From Coriaria nepalensis (lineage: Eukaryota > Streptophyta > Magnoliopsida > Cucurbitales > Coriariaceae): a stretch of 64,000 nt of DNA. Positions 51,816-64,000 of the stretch are shown here, piece by piece. The first letter of the stretch is position 1; every line of letters starts with the position of its first letter. The stretch lies in assembly GCA_027186245.1 (NCBI GenBank), contig CP114498.1, positions 1,309,501 to 1,373,500 of the forward strand, written 5' to 3'. The notes below the pieces were generated by a model. That model did not search any database and was not told the origin of the DNA. It saw only the letters and a program-made list of their open reading frames with translations. The position numbers and the translations under genes were made by a program.

Positions 51816-54800
51816 TCACACGAAGGACCAGTTTATGAAGGAGAAGGCCAAACAATGAACTGTGTCCTCCTCTGCCACAATTACTTTCCATGCAACAGCT
51901 TGTTCATATGAAACATGGCGGCCCATTGAAGACATGCAAATTCCGGCCGGCAAGTAGGCAAAACCCTGTCGAAAAGTAGAAAGCATGCATGTAAATACTT
52001 TTGTATTTTGTAACCTCAAAAAGAGGTTCCACTAAATACTAATTCTCAACTCCAATTTGAGATCACAAAACTCCAGTTGTCTCCAATACTTACCCTAATG
52101 GGAATCCAATCTAAAACAGTGTAAACCATAATCGGTCAGAATCCGGTTTGGAACTATAACCCGAATGAATCTTACAAAATAAATAAAAAAATAAAACAAA
52201 GCATGAATCTCAAAGACAAAATGGAGACCTGTCAGAATTACCTGCTGCATTAGCTTTGCAAATTCACCAAAAAGTGCTTTTCGTCCAGATTCATCAAATA
52301 TCTTATCTAGAGTGATGTCTTGTAAAGCAACTAAGGTTGTTTCCAACATGTCAAGCCCAGCTTGATTTGCAAACATGAACACCGGCTGTGACTGCACCAA
52401 ATAAAAGACATAGATTAAGCATTAACCTATCTGAAGAACTTTCTGATACGAGTGCCCGTTCATATCATCTAATATACCTTCAATGAGCAGCACAAAATGG
52501 CATCTGGAAGATTCCACAGATGTTTCAAAACTCCATCATCTCCCACCAGATCTAGTCTTAGCAATTCTGCTCCCAGATGGTAACTAAAAAGAAAAGGTAA
52601 ATAGCATCAGTTACTTCGGCATAACTCCAGCTTATGCACAGAAATCCAGATTGAACCGACAAAACTCTAGTTTTTGTGGACTATTGCAATTCAAATTTAC
52701 CACAATACCTAAAATACAGTTCACGCAAACTCTAAGTTACCTATAGCTCTGGCAGATCCAGTTCGCCAGAGTGAGTGCTTCTGGGGAGCATGGAGATAAT
52801 TTTGGTCCAAAGGCTGGGATAGATCCAGAGGGAGATATGGCCAAAGCAACCCTCTGCACAGAAGTTATCACACTCCGAACATACTGTCTTGCCATTGTTG
52901 CAACATTATCCTGCAAGCTGCTCTCGAAAGGAAACTGGAACGCAATAGTTAAGACGGATCTAGAATTCTGACAAGGTGACATCTCCCCTGAAGTTTGGTT
53001 TGTGGCTGAGCCAACTTCAAGACTAGATGTCAGATCCAAAGTCTGATGATGTGCCGTCACAGTTTCCTTCGATTCACCCTGTTCAATAGAATTCAGGTGC
53101 TTTTTGGTTAAAAAGTGAATCCAAACTACTAATAAAAAGAGCAAAGGAATTGAGATTTTTTTGTATAATTAAACTCAACTGATTTGGAATCCACTGGGAT
53201 GATCCGGAAACCAGAAGGAAGCAAAGGGGCATCATCTGGAAACATTTCGTCAATTGGAGCAAATATAAGCTCCGAACAAGCTCCAACAGCATTGTCATCT
53301 ATTCCACGACATACCTGCCGAAAGGAACAAGCCATTTAAGATTTGATTAAATACACTAATGTATGAGGAAACCTTTAAACAAGACACAACTAATTGACTT
53401 GATTCTCCATCTCCAATTGAAGATCAAAATTTGAGATGTTTGAGTGTCAAAATAAAGGCATATCTCACTAAAAAGCAGGAGTTTATGATAAAAGAACCTG
53501 CAAGAGATGAATATCCCCTGACGCAAAACAATCTGCTTGTGCAAGAGAGTGGCCTTCTAGTCGAACAACTTCGAGCAACTGAAATAACAAATAATTAGTT
53601 AGGAAGTTCATGCTACCCAGCATATAGTGTCACTGTGTTAAGAAATAGCCCAAATTCTTTGCGCCTCCTTTAAATGTAGTATGAATAAACTTTTTGATAC
53701 AAGAGAATAGGGCATATACCCAAAGGATGAATCACAGGCCTATGCAAAAAGCATTTTACATACCTCTTCATGTTCAATTGTGTGGCCAAGTGGCATGATG
53801 GTTTGGCTCCCAGTAAACCTTGTTGGCCTCATCCCAGGATAATTATATGAACCAGCTTTCAGGGATGTAGCAGAATAAGCATCAATATTGAAATCAGCCC
53901 ACTCTGAGCGGTGTTCCCTCAAGAAGCGAACCAGTAAAGCAGGAGGAACATTCTGGAAGGAAGAAAGTGATAAACAATCTTTTTATCTTTCTTTCTTTTT
54001 TATTTTTCTTTTCTTCCATTTAAACCTAACCAGTAACCTGGGTTGAGTTTTGCATCAGTCAAACTTCTAACAAAAATTTTGTTGGGTCAATTGTAGCCAC
54101 AGTATATATACAAGATACTAGTTGAGCTTCTAAGACTTCTTCGAGAAAAGTATATGATCATCGACAGAAAAGAATGCACTCTCAAACATGCAACATGAGA
54201 TAAGTCAGAGATAACATACTAGGGGGTTGGTATAAAACATGCATATGTTAATTCTGTCAGAAATGCTACAAAAGAAGTTTTCTTGTCATGACAAGGATTA
54301 CATAAACTTACTTGGAGAAGCATGGAAGCCTTTGCGCAGATAATCCCTCCAAGGAACATAAAAGAATTCAGAGGATTAGAGGGTGTGCTCAAATTCTTGG
54401 TTGAATTTACAGCAAGCATCACATCCTCGGCACCATCACAGTTATTTATCAATGACCAGCCATCATCATTAAATCCATTGACTGCATCATTAAAGCCCCT
54501 ACAAGAAAGTAAAATTAAAAAATAGCATCCCAATTCATTTGGATCTCTCAATTTCAAGTTTTAGGGTAGTTAATCAAGAGGTGTAGAAGATCAATCACAT
54601 ATCCACCTGCTCAATCTCTGGCTAAAAGTTCGAAGAACAGCTGGCTGTCTGCCCAAACCATACACCACTTCACCACTGAATTCCTGAGCTATCTGCCTGA
54701 TATAACGCAGAGCCTATACCCAGAAGGTTGTGGTTAGTACCTTTACATCTCGGCTTTTGTGTTCACTATTAATTAAATAAATTTATTTTACTTACAGCTA

Positions 54801-57024
54801 TGGTCATTCTCTGACCAACCACTTTTGATGACTCATAGAGTGGTCGCAAAACTTCTGGTACACTCCATGCCTGTTTAGAATAATTGCTGAGCGATCAAAC
54901 TTTCCCAAGTGAGAAAAATAAAGTGAATACTGAAAAGTATTAACCTCAAGATTCATGTGGTCTACAATATGAATTATTGACCCTCCACCCTCACATGGGC
55001 GAATTAAATAACCACTCGGAAGCATTTCTGCTCTCACAAACTGAGCCACAGCAGCTGAATTAGGAGCAGCACCAGAACCTGACAGAGATCTCTCACAAAC
55101 CTGAAGACACAGACAATAGCAATAATAACAAATGGATGATTTGTAACAGTAATAACAGGGTTAGGTCCCTGGAGAATTTTTTTCATCAATAGAGAAAGAG
55201 GACTTACCACAAGGCTCCCATTGTCCAAAGTTGTAGTGTATCTAAGAGTCCAGAAATCCCTGGCAGAAGCCAGAGTAGTCGGAGCATATACCTGAATCAA
55301 TTGGGTGTTACTCATCTATAGATAATAGCAAAGGTGTATCTGTTTCAAAGTATTTTTTTGTTCACCTGTGTGTAAACGAGTTCAATGGTCCCTCCATTTC
55401 CAGCAGGAAACATGGTAAAAACTTCGAGGCTCCGGCAATCCCTGAACCAAGATGGGCGATCTTTAAGGATCTCTGCAATCTGCAAAAAAAAATGGTCAGT
55501 GAACATTACCAGAATTTAAATAGCCCATGATACTAAAACAAGCATTTTTCAAGATGCACAGTCTTACCTTGGCTGGCTCTAAACTTACAAGGCCGCAGGC
55601 TCGAGCTGCCAATCCACGACAACTTTGTGAAATGGCAAAGATTCCAACTGAATCCGGACCAGGCTGCAAAATAATAAAGATTAGATGCATCGTGCTTAGC
55701 TTGATATAGAAAGGAACGAAATAGAAAATCCAACAATTATTGAGATGAATGAGAAAGCAAGAAAGAACCTTCATCCCAGGCATCTGGACCCAATCGACAG
55801 CAGTTCCTGTAGCCTTTGAAAGGAACTCTGCCAAGATTTCCTCTGCAATGGAGAGGAGTCTGCTTATAACAAATGCAGAAAAATAATTAGACCTAAGAAG
55901 CCATCGATCACACTGAAAGTGAAAAAAAGAAAAAAAAAAAAATTGGAGAGGGCAAGAGAAATTTAGCTTGTCTTTACCCAGCAGGATTATTTGCATCTCT
56001 AAGAGTATGCTGAGGAGTGGTAACGGCAGAGTCACAACTCGCATCTGTATTTGCTGCAGAACCCTGAAAATTTGAATAATTTGTAGAAACACCGTTTCAG
56101 GAGATAAAGATGAAATTAAAATTATAATCAAGTAATAAAAGAAGAGTTCCTCTATGGAATTAGCCCATACAGCAATAGATCTTATCGACGATGGAATAGA
56201 ATCAATTCCGCTGTTGTGCAAACTTTCTTCCTATCTGAAAAACGCAATAGGTTTGACCCTAAAAAGCAAAAGAAGAAGACCATACCGGTTGCACATGTTG
56301 CCGCATAAACCCATTTTCACACACGAGCTGAGACACTTGTTTCTGCAATCGATCATTCTCCTCCATTAACAGCTTGTTCATAGCTGTCAATTTCCGGTTA
56401 ACTGATTGTAGACGAGAAGCCTCTTTCCTCTGCTTCTCTCTACACCTGCATGCCAAAGACCATTCCTTTACGACAAAATCCAAACACAATACCACAAAAT
56501 TCAGTTTACTTCACAGTCTCTCTCAAACTCACTAAAACAACATATACCTCCAAGAGAAACACTTAAAACACATCTCAGAAACACACTTATATGACCCAAA
56601 AAAAAAAAATCACACACTGCCACACTGGTAGGAATCATATTGATCAAGGTTGCGAATTACAAAGAAATCTAAGACTTTTCAAGTAATTTAAAACCAGAGC
56701 CAGATTTTTGGCCCCAGAAAAAAGTGGAGTGTTCCTATAACAAATCAAAATAATGGAGCATGAACCGAAATCTAACAAGTGCTCGAACCTTCGATTCTGA
56801 AACCAAACTTTGATCTGCTTGGGGTCTATGTTGGAAAGAATGGGGCACTCCCTGATCAGCTGCTGCCTCCGCAAAGAACTTGGTTTTGGACACTCTGCAT
56901 AAACTCGTTCGAGTGCTTCAACTTGCTCTGCTGTGTATCGAACGTATTTTCCAGTATTATCAAGATGTCTGTTGATACTCCCACTGCTACTTTCTCTGTG
57001 TTGAGCTACCGCCATGGCGGCCAT
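51816..57024 (-). CDS. REV: Class III HD-Zip transcription factor of the REVOLUTA type, about 18 exons
   Basis: HD-Zip III factors set adaxial organ polarity, shoot meristem and vascular patterning in the nucleus. Exon 1 (56789-57024) starts MAAMAVAQHRE and encodes the homeodomain (YVRYTAEQVEALERVYAECP to IKVWFQNRR). Exon 2 (56286-56445) encodes the leucine zipper and ends VCENGFMRQHVQP, which favours REV over ATHB8/ATHB15. The START domain spans exons at about 55978-56064, 55769-55864, 55663 downwards, 55367 and 55209 and on to about 54600. The C-terminal MEKHLA domain occupies the last exons, ending 52244-52395 and 51816-51967 with NWSFV. Total length is about 840 aa, usual for the family. 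The miR165/166 target site is present and divided by the intron between exons 4 and 5. Order and splice sites look intact throughout. The REV paralogue PHB/PHV type is unlikely because the N-terminus differs. Confidence 0.93.
55654..55779 (-). promoter_or_regulatory. miR165/166 complementary site, split by intron 4
   Basis: On the minus strand exon 4 ends CTGGGATGAAG (55769-55779) and exon 5 starts CCTGGTCCGG (55654-55663). Joined in the mRNA they form the known miR165/166 target coding for PGMKPGPDS inside the START domain. The 105-bp intron means that only spliced RNA carries the full site. Confidence 0.93.
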
Positions 57025-57735
57025 CTTTCTCAACCACAGAAAAAACAAACTTGAATCAGCAATGTACTGAAGAAGCAAATGACTCAACCAAAGAGGTAGA
57101 GGCTCTTCGACTAGTCTTCGAGAACAACTCCCAGTTAGATTTATCAGAAAGTTCAAAGTTGGATGAAAATTCGTCGCTGTTCTAAGCTTTAACCTCCTGT
57201 CTGTTACTCATTTGCCTCCCGCAGGCCGCAACCCAAAAATATTTTCGACCTTCAATATTGCTGCTGCCTTTGAAATGAACAACTTGAAAGCTCTTCTTCT
57301 TCTTCCCCAAAATTTCAGGTCCTAGTTTCAACTGGAAACTTTCTGGAGAAATTGAAGAATGGACGGCCCTCTCAGGACCAAGATACCGGATCGCGAAGCA
57401 TCTGCAAGCAAAGTCTTGACATAGAAGGAAACCCTAATCAAGAAGAAAAAAGAGAAGAGAGTGATGAGAATGACAGTGAAACACAGAGAAAGAGAGAGAG
57501 AAGAGAGAAGAGGGCTCTCGAGCTGTATGTAAGATTCTGTAACTGTGTAATTTCATCGGCACGCGTAACGACAAGCATACCAGTAATGGCTGTTTTTTCC
57601 CCTTTTTTATTTTTATTTTAATTTATCAATTTACATTTATATCCCTTATTTATGCTATAGCCTATAGGTGTTAGGAGTAAGGCCGATCTGTCTTTGCTTG
57701 GATAACAAAATCTCACTAAAATAAGAAATAAAATA

Positions 57736-57774
<39 letters not shown>

Positions 57775-60700
57775 ATAACTTAAAAAAAGGAAGAAAAGTA
57801 GGAAATTCTTCAGCCGCGCAGCGTCGGCGCACGTTAGATCTGTTCGGTCGCATCTCGGGATTTGACAAAATGGAAATTTATATTGAAAAAAATGCATATA
57901 GTACAAATCCAGTTTCATTATTATATATATTATAATATTACATTTTTATCTAAAATAAAAATTTCGACTGCTTTTTGCATGCGTGAAAAGTAGGCTCACG
58001 TGCTTCCCGTAATACTACCACAAATAGTGAAAATCTATATAAAAAAAAGTATTAATATTATATTTTATTAATGAGACATCATAAGTATAAATACATTATA
58101 TTATTATTTATATTTATAATAAAATTTAATAGATTAAGAACAATATTTAAAGAAATTCTCATTATCTTTAATACATTCATGCGTGTGGCTGAAAATGTTC
58201 TTTTTGATACAACAATGATTCAGAATTTGGCTGATACTATGGATAGTATGTAAGATTGTATACTTGAGAAGACAGTAGTTGTTAGTACATATTATAATAG
58301 TTGGTCTTAACACCCACTTATGTGCACTAATTATTATTGTGCAGAATGGAGAGGGACGATTTTTCTCAATATGTACTTAAAGGACAACAAAACCAGACCA
58401 GCCCACAGAGGAACGGAACAATCAATCCGATTCTGATCCCAGCTTTTTGTAATTTAAGGTATAAAAAAAAAGGGTAAAATAAATTATTGAAGAAGAAAAA
58501 GTGAGTTGGGCAAACAGTGTTTGTGGACTCATGTCTGAACAGATCTATTGTTGTATGATTGTGATAGTGAGAGAGGGAGACATGTATCCAAGGATGGCAC
58601 GAAGAAGGGAGATTTTTCTCCCACTATCTTCCAATTCAAGCATGCCTATAAGATATATCTACGTGGAATTTATTTTTTATAGTGCTTATATTATTAATTA
58701 AATTAGAAAAATAATAAAAAGGCCAATTAATTGACTTTCTAACCATCTTTAAGAAAAGGTAGGTAGCTGCTACGTATGTAGAATTGTAGATGATGTTTTA
58801 TAGTGCTATTAACAGTTTTTCGGGTAATTAATTCGGACATGAAAATGAAGAAGAATTAGATAATTAGATAATTATTTATACTAAATAATTAATTAATATA
58901 TTTATATTCACATAATAATGTAATGTAATTAATTACGTACCAAAAAAAGTGAGTATTATGAAAAATATAGCAAATAAACAGAAAGAATGTTGATATCAGC
59001 ATTATCACATATACACATAAATACACTCCTCTCTTCTTCTTCTTCCTTTATTTTTTATTTTTATTTATTTTTATTTTTTAATTTTATTTTTTAATTTTAT
59101 TTTTCGGGTAAATATGGTGGTACAATGAAGGGCAAATGATGAACAACAAAAATTGAAAAGAAAAAAAAAAAAAAAAAAAAAAAAGAGGGGACAAAAAAGT
59201 CAAATGATTTATATTATCTTTTTTCTTTTTGCTTACTAAACTTTAGATGATGGGGATTAACATTCATCCACTTTGTCCCCCTCATTCCCTTAAGTTCTAT
59301 CCCTTTTGTGTTTTGTTTTTTTTTTAATTTTTTATTATTATTTATTTCCCTCTTTGCTTTTTCTTTTTGCTTCTTCATCTCACTTTTGTCATGAGCCATT
59401 GCTTTTATCATAGGAAAAGGAATATTTGCCAGTGTGCTTCCTTAACTCTTTTATTGGGCCCTCATCTGAGGTCCAATCACGTGGGCCCATATTGTCAGGC
59501 CCGGGTCTATACAATTAGGTTCGGATTATATAGTGCTGGGATTATATGACGTCCATGCAATTTGATAAATTCAGGCCATTCATGCAAATCTGATTGTTCT
59601 AGATAAGCCAGGTCGCTTAAGAAACAAATATACGAGTTAAATCCGGTGACTTACATGTCAAAAATTTTATTTTATTTTCTTCCCCTCGATGCTTTTCTTC
59701 CTTTTACCTCCTCCCTTTTTTTTTTCTTTTGACCCCCTCCATTAACATCGTCTGAAACTATCAAATACATGTTTGAAAATTATAATTTTTATTCTTAATC
59801 TTTATCAATGAACTCATTCGAGCTCACGAACTATTCAAAGTCAAAATCTTTATTAAAAAAAACCCAACGCATTTTGAAAAAATCATGATGGCTTGAACTC
59901 GTAAAATGTAAAGAAAGACAAACAAAAAAGAAAGAAGGAAGATGATATTTAAATCTCATATGAAAAAACCCTCTTTCAAAAATTATGAAGAGGTTTTCGA
60001 TCCGTAGAGTAAACTAGTAATTACGAATACACTAATATAACTGCTAGTTTACTTTATGGGTTGATGAAAATTTCGACCCATATAATAAATAATATTTATA
60101 AATACACTATTATAACTATTAGTTTATTTTACGGGTCGATGAAGCTTTCGACTTATTGAAGAATCATCTTCTTTCTTTCTTTTTTATTGGTTTTTCTTCG
60201 TATTTCTACCAGTTCGAGTCATCGGAAATTTTTAAAATGTATTGGGTATATTTTTTAGAGAGAATAAGTTTATAATTTCCAACAAATTTATAAGTTCGAA
60301 TGAGTTCGTTGATAAATGGTAAAATAAATATTCAAAAACTTCGAACATATATTAATAGAGAGAGATACGAAAGATATAAAATAAAATGAAGAGAGAAAAA
60401 AAAAAAAAAAGAGAAAGCAAAGAGTGAGTTGGGGAAAAAAATAAAAATAAAAACCCGAGTTACATAAATTTAACCGATGATCTGCATATTTCTTACCACA
60501 TAATTCATCAATAAATTACGTAATTTATTGAGAGACGTCGAATCTATATAGGCCGTCCGGGTCATATAAATTATATAAGTGTCGTATAATTTGAATGCCA
60601 TACAATTCAATCCTCCTGTCTAATTCCTCTCTCCCCCCAGAAAACAAAAGATGTTGCGTAAAATAATTGGCATGCCAACGTGGCCTCTCGTAGGAGTTGG

Positions 60701-61876
60701 TGATGGTATTGGTGAAGTGGTGGAGCCCAAAATCAAATCACCCACTTTATCACACAACTACATTGACCCCTCTAGCCTATAGGCTATATCTCTTTCTTGT
60801 CATTCTTCTCTTTCACTTATTTTTTTACTTTACCAGCAACAAACAAAAAAAACCCTTAAGATTTGTTTGAAGATTCAAAACAATGGATCAAAATTCAAAA
60901 ACTTTATTAGCTATCCTTATTAATCCAGTCAAAACTACTATGCCTCAAAAAAAAAAACTAAAACTTAAAAACAGATCGTATCAAGTTCTAATGAGTAAAT
61001 GGTTAATGTTACACCTAAGTAAGGTTGTTCATGTTCATATGTTGTCTTTTTCTTTTTTAAATACTTATTACATGTTTCCATAATTTATGTCAAATCGTTA
61101 ATTGTACAAATTTATTATAGACAATTATTAGGTCCCTCTGTCTCTATCGACCTTTTGCTTGTTGGGCAAACTTACAATTGTGTCGTATTCCCATTTTTCT
61201 TGCACAGTATTTCACTTTTGATGCTCTGTTCTGCTGTTATTTTTTTAGTCTGGAGCTCTCTATCACTTATCATAGACCCTAGTAATTTTGGATTTAGAGG
61301 TACGGTTAAGATCCACCCTAGTAATTTACGAAGGCAGACATGTCATTTAATGAGGGGAGGGACTCAGGCTTCAGAAATTGAGTCAATCCTTAAAACAATA
61401 GAGACGTTTTCATGGCTATTGAATCTCACCTGGGTGGAACCTATCATACCTCTTAAGATTCATCTGGATTTAGTACCACTGAATCTAAACTCATTGTTCT
61501 GTTGCTGGTCGGAAGTCTTGCTGAGGCTAATACATGTTGTTCTTGCTTTCTTTCTTTTTTGGCCACTTATCAATGTAAATTAACAAATAAAGATATAATT
61601 TGCAAATCTATTGATTATAAATGGATCTACTTTAGCTGGGGGGCCATACCCATCAGCTTTAAGTTTCTCCCATTAACATACCTAATGCATTATGTTAAAA
61701 CAGATATAAAGCTAATAGATGGCAGGGCCCGACCTGTCTCTCTAGAAGCTTAACACAATTTGCACACATATATACATCCGTACACATACATATATGTATA
61801 GACTTGCTTTTCTCACTGCCTTAGTAATAATTGAGTATCCTTTTGTGTTTGATTTGATCCATTACTAACTAATAAA
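57025..61876. other. Intergenic region, HD-Zip III promoter side
   Basis: The first few hundred bases are probably the leader and promoter of the HD-Zip III gene. Then comes AT-rich DNA with a (TTA)n array at about 57738-57772, a small GC-rich patch at 57812-57856, a poly-A run at about 59159-59184 and two diverged 56-bp direct repeats at 60025-60080 and 60100-60155. Several open frames (for example 61155-61583) have no recognisable motif. I see no supportable gene and no CASP-like gene, which Arabidopsis has next to DRB2. Confidence 0.5.
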
Positions 61877-62792
61877 TGAGGAGTGCACTAAAAAACCGGA
61901 ACCCAAAAAATCAGTCCGGTCCGAACCAAAGTGAAAGCAACCACCCGCCCCATTGCATCCAGCCTCACAGCATAACCAAACGGAATCGGTCTGATAATCA
62001 TTTGGTTATTTTGGTTCGGGTTCTCGGGTAACTAGGAAAATAACCGGTTTTAGGATTTCTGATTGAAGATCTTTACTAGTAATGAATTTGGTTGAATTTT
62101 TTTTCCTTTCCAACATTTTTTTTAATGAAAATTTGTTTCCTTCTAAATATTTAATTAATAAAATTTCATTGATCCTTGATTTTTCACTATTATATTAATT
62201 TTTCCTTAAAATACAGTTTCATAATTTTATTTAAAGAAAATTCAACTCTCAAATCCGACCCAAATGTGGTGTCCGATTTGAGATCCGACCGGATTATTTT
62301 TATTTTTATTATTTGAATTTTGAAATTGGAGTGAAGTCATTTTCTTATTTAGTAAAGTAATTGATGCAACTTTTTCCTTTAAATTTTATTCCTTAAATAC
62401 ATTAACTAATTGCTCAATTAAATACAAAAAAAAAAACGAAAATTTGAAGTTCTCATTTATTTTATTAATTATGCTTTTTCATTTCTATTTAATATTTTCC
62501 TTAATTAATTTTTTAATTAATTTTTTAATTAATTTTTTAATTAAATTTTTAATTAAATTTTTAATTAAATTTTTAATTAAATTTTTCTATAACGATAATT
62601 GATTAATCCATTAATTCGTTCATAAAATTATTTACATTTAATACTCCTATAAAGCATAAATTATATTACTTAAAAAATAAAATAATAATAAAAAATCTGA
62701 TAAATCGACCCGAGGTCAGGCCAGTTTTTGGAGTTACCAAGAACCGGACCGGTTCCATCCCGAAATGGGAAAACCGGCCGTTTGCACCCCTA
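61877..62792. mobile_element. Decayed hAT-like non-autonomous element
   Basis: The right end reads, inverted, TAGGGGTGCAAACGGCCGG, a typical plant hAT terminus. The left end TGAGGAGTGCACTAAAAAACC is a weaker match. Subterminal CCGGTCCG and GGTTCGGG words occur near both ends. There is no transposase frame, and I find no convincing target-site duplication, so the boundaries, the left one above all, are provisional. Confidence 0.42.
62501..62587. repeat. Tandem array of 12-bp AT units
   Basis: About seven copies alternating between the unit TTAATTAATTTT and the variant TTAATTAAATTT. The array lies inside the hAT-like element and probably expanded by slippage after its insertion. Confidence 0.85.
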
Positions 62793-63366
62793 ACAAATAT
62801 ATGCCCCGTCTGTCACACTTCACAGTCATTTCCAGATAAAGATTCATACTGATCTCCGTCTTAACATATGGTCATTTATTCTCATATTAATATTAAGCCC
62901 AGAGAGATTGAGAACATTGAGAGAAACCAGTTGGAAGTGAAGTGCAGAGTACCGAGAGGTAGAGAAATTCTTCCAATTACAAGAGGCCATCTGGATGACT
63001 AATCATCCGACGTGGCATCTTGTTATCGGTAATCTACCATCCCATGAAACATTAGCCGCCTAGCAAGTCGGAACTCAGAAGCATCTTTACAGAACCCAAC
63101 CGCCCTTTGTAATATTGACCTGAAAAATAGTACAACCAACCCGAACGGTAATAACGTACATGGATAAATGTTGACAAAGTTGCAGACAGGTAATGGTAGA
63201 TAAATATTTTTAATCTCTAATTAACTGTATGTTTAAGCATAACAGTTCTAGAAAGGTAAGAAGATGAAAAGAGAGATGAGGAAGAAAGCAAAAAACTATG
63301 GCGGTCACCACAAAACCAGATAGGAGAAGCATCCCTCCCCCTTGAATTACATTTATCCAAATTCCA
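62793..63366. other. Downstream flank of the DRB2-type gene
   Basis: Likely the DRB2 3' UTR in its upper part. Otherwise plain AT-rich sequence with no feature recognised. Confidence 0.5.
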
Positions 63367-64000
63367 TCAGATTTTAAGTTTGTCAAGGCTTTGTATTGCG
63401 CTGGTTTGTTCTAAATCAGCAGGTGATCTAGTAGGTGGGTCGGAGGAAATAACAGGAGTAGAATCTTTGCTTTTCGTAATGAGGGAATCTCCATGTTGAA
63501 CAACAGGAGGGTCTTCTTTGCGTGCAGGTGGAGAAGCAAAAGCTGGGATTGCTTGTCTGATGGAAACAGGCTGAGCAATTCGTACAGGAGGAGCCCTCAG
63601 TACTTGTGGGGCCCCCAGCCTTGATGGTGGAGGAAGAGGTGGTGCAGAATAAACGGGCATTGCAGTTCTTATTGTCACAGGTGGAGCAACACTCCGGCAA
63701 GGAGCCCGAAATTGTTGAAGAGGAATATAAGGAGGTGCTCCAGCAGCCGGAAACTTGTGGGGACGGGTCCCATGACTTTCAAGTGGGCCACTATTTGGTG
63801 GTGGTCTGGGTCTAGGAGTTGATTTTTGGCAAAATAAGGGGAGGATTTTAGATGTGGTGGTGGAGGAAGCTTGAGGACTAGTTGGTCTCGGGCTTTGAGT
63901 TGGAAGCTTCTTGGGGAATAGTATTTTAGCATTCGGGTTAGATAGCGCTATTTTTTCCTTTAGGCGGTAGTTCAATAAGGCCCGTGCTATGACGATCTGC
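63367..64000 (-). CDS. DRB2: C-terminal part of a DRB2-type double-stranded RNA-binding protein (partial, runs off the window)
   Basis: The frame is open from the window edge (QIVIARALLNYRLKEK) to a stop at 63367-63369. The two N-terminal dsRNA-binding domains are outside the window. What remains is the family's Pro-rich tail: SPRPTSPQ, SKILPLFCQK, PHKFPAAGAPPYIPLQQFR, then two copies of an APPVxIR-type motif (VAPPVTIRTAMPV and RAPPVRIAQPVSIRQAIPA) and the terminal SLDKLKI. These match plant DRB2/DRB3/DRB5 as I remember them; DRB2 is the best fit by neighbourhood (At2g28380). DRB2 interacts with Dicer-like enzymes and steers plant microRNAs towards translational repression. The codon reported at 63975 is internal and is not a start. 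Confidence 0.85.
   Translation of the reverse strand, partial: QIVIARALLNYRLKEKIALSNPNAKILFPKKLPTQSPRPTSPQASSTTTSKILPLFCQKSTPRPRPPPNSGPLESHGTRPHKFPAAGAPPYIPLQQFRAPCRSVAPPVTIRTAMPVYSAPPLPPPSRLGAPQVLRAPPVRIAQPVSIRQAIPAFASPPARKEDPPVVQHGDSLITKSKDSTPVISSDPPTRSPADLEQTSAIQSLDKLKI

Noticed and set aside
61155..61583. 142-codon hydrophobic open frame
   Set aside because: No recognisable motif, AT-driven composition and no splice or promoter context. It does not resemble the CASP-like gene expected near DRB2 in Arabidopsis.
1..64000. tRNA genes and CRISPR arrays
   Set aside because: No tRNA B-box in a plausible cloverleaf context was noticed by eye, and no regularly spaced repeat array exists; the only tandem arrays are simple repeats.

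Overview
The window is nuclear DNA of a dicot plant. It is AT-rich, most genes are split by GT-AG introns, microsatellites are plentiful, and every recognisable protein belongs to a land-plant family (PAL, CNGC, LOG, UDP-xylose transporter, GATA, HD-Zip III, DRB). The species cannot be named from the sequence. Exon structures below were built by hand from splice signals, reading-frame continuity and remembered family sequences. No alignment or database search was run.

Layout: the 3' end of a MOM1-like gene (+, ends at 1344); a two-exon PAL gene (-, 1930-4480); a RING-H2/VWA ubiquitin ligase of the WAV3 type (+, 6664-9886); a seven-exon CNGC15-type channel (+, 12626-15268); a seven-exon LOG cytokinin-activating gene (+, 20487-24159); a three-exon tandem glycosyltransferase-like membrane protein (+, 26907-30218); a seven-exon UDP-xylose transporter (+, 31372-33049); a decayed PH-START-DUF1336 (EDR2-like) pseudogene (+, 33962-37502); a two-exon GATA factor (+, 39911-41584); a 19-exon SIT4/PP6 phosphatase-associated gene (-, 43295-50492); an 18-exon REVOLUTA-type HD-Zip III gene with a miR165/166 site (-, 51816-57024); and the 3' end of a DRB2-type dsRNA-binding gene (-, 63367 to the window edge).

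The genes do not form an operon or a dedicated pathway. The main large-scale signal is gene order. As I remember them, the Arabidopsis counterparts lie in three separate blocks: chromosome 1 (SAPS, GATA10/11, RING, MOM1 near At1g07990-At1g08060), chromosome 2 (CNGC15, LOG1, UXT1, PH-START, GATA13, SAPS, DRB2 near At2g28260-At2g28380) and chromosome 5 (REV, GT2-like, RING near At5g60690-At5g60710). This window looks like the less fractionated ancestral block, with PAL lodged between the MOM1-like and RING genes.

The non-coding DNA holds a well-preserved 1.1-kb non-autonomous hAT element with a perfect 8-bp target-site duplication inside a phosphatase-subunit intron, a second decayed hAT-like element near 62 kb, three long poly-G tracts, a short organellar-type large-subunit rRNA fragment, a perfect 37-bp tandem duplication in the CNGC15 leader, and an odd 0.8-kb degenerate repeat zone after the GATA gene.
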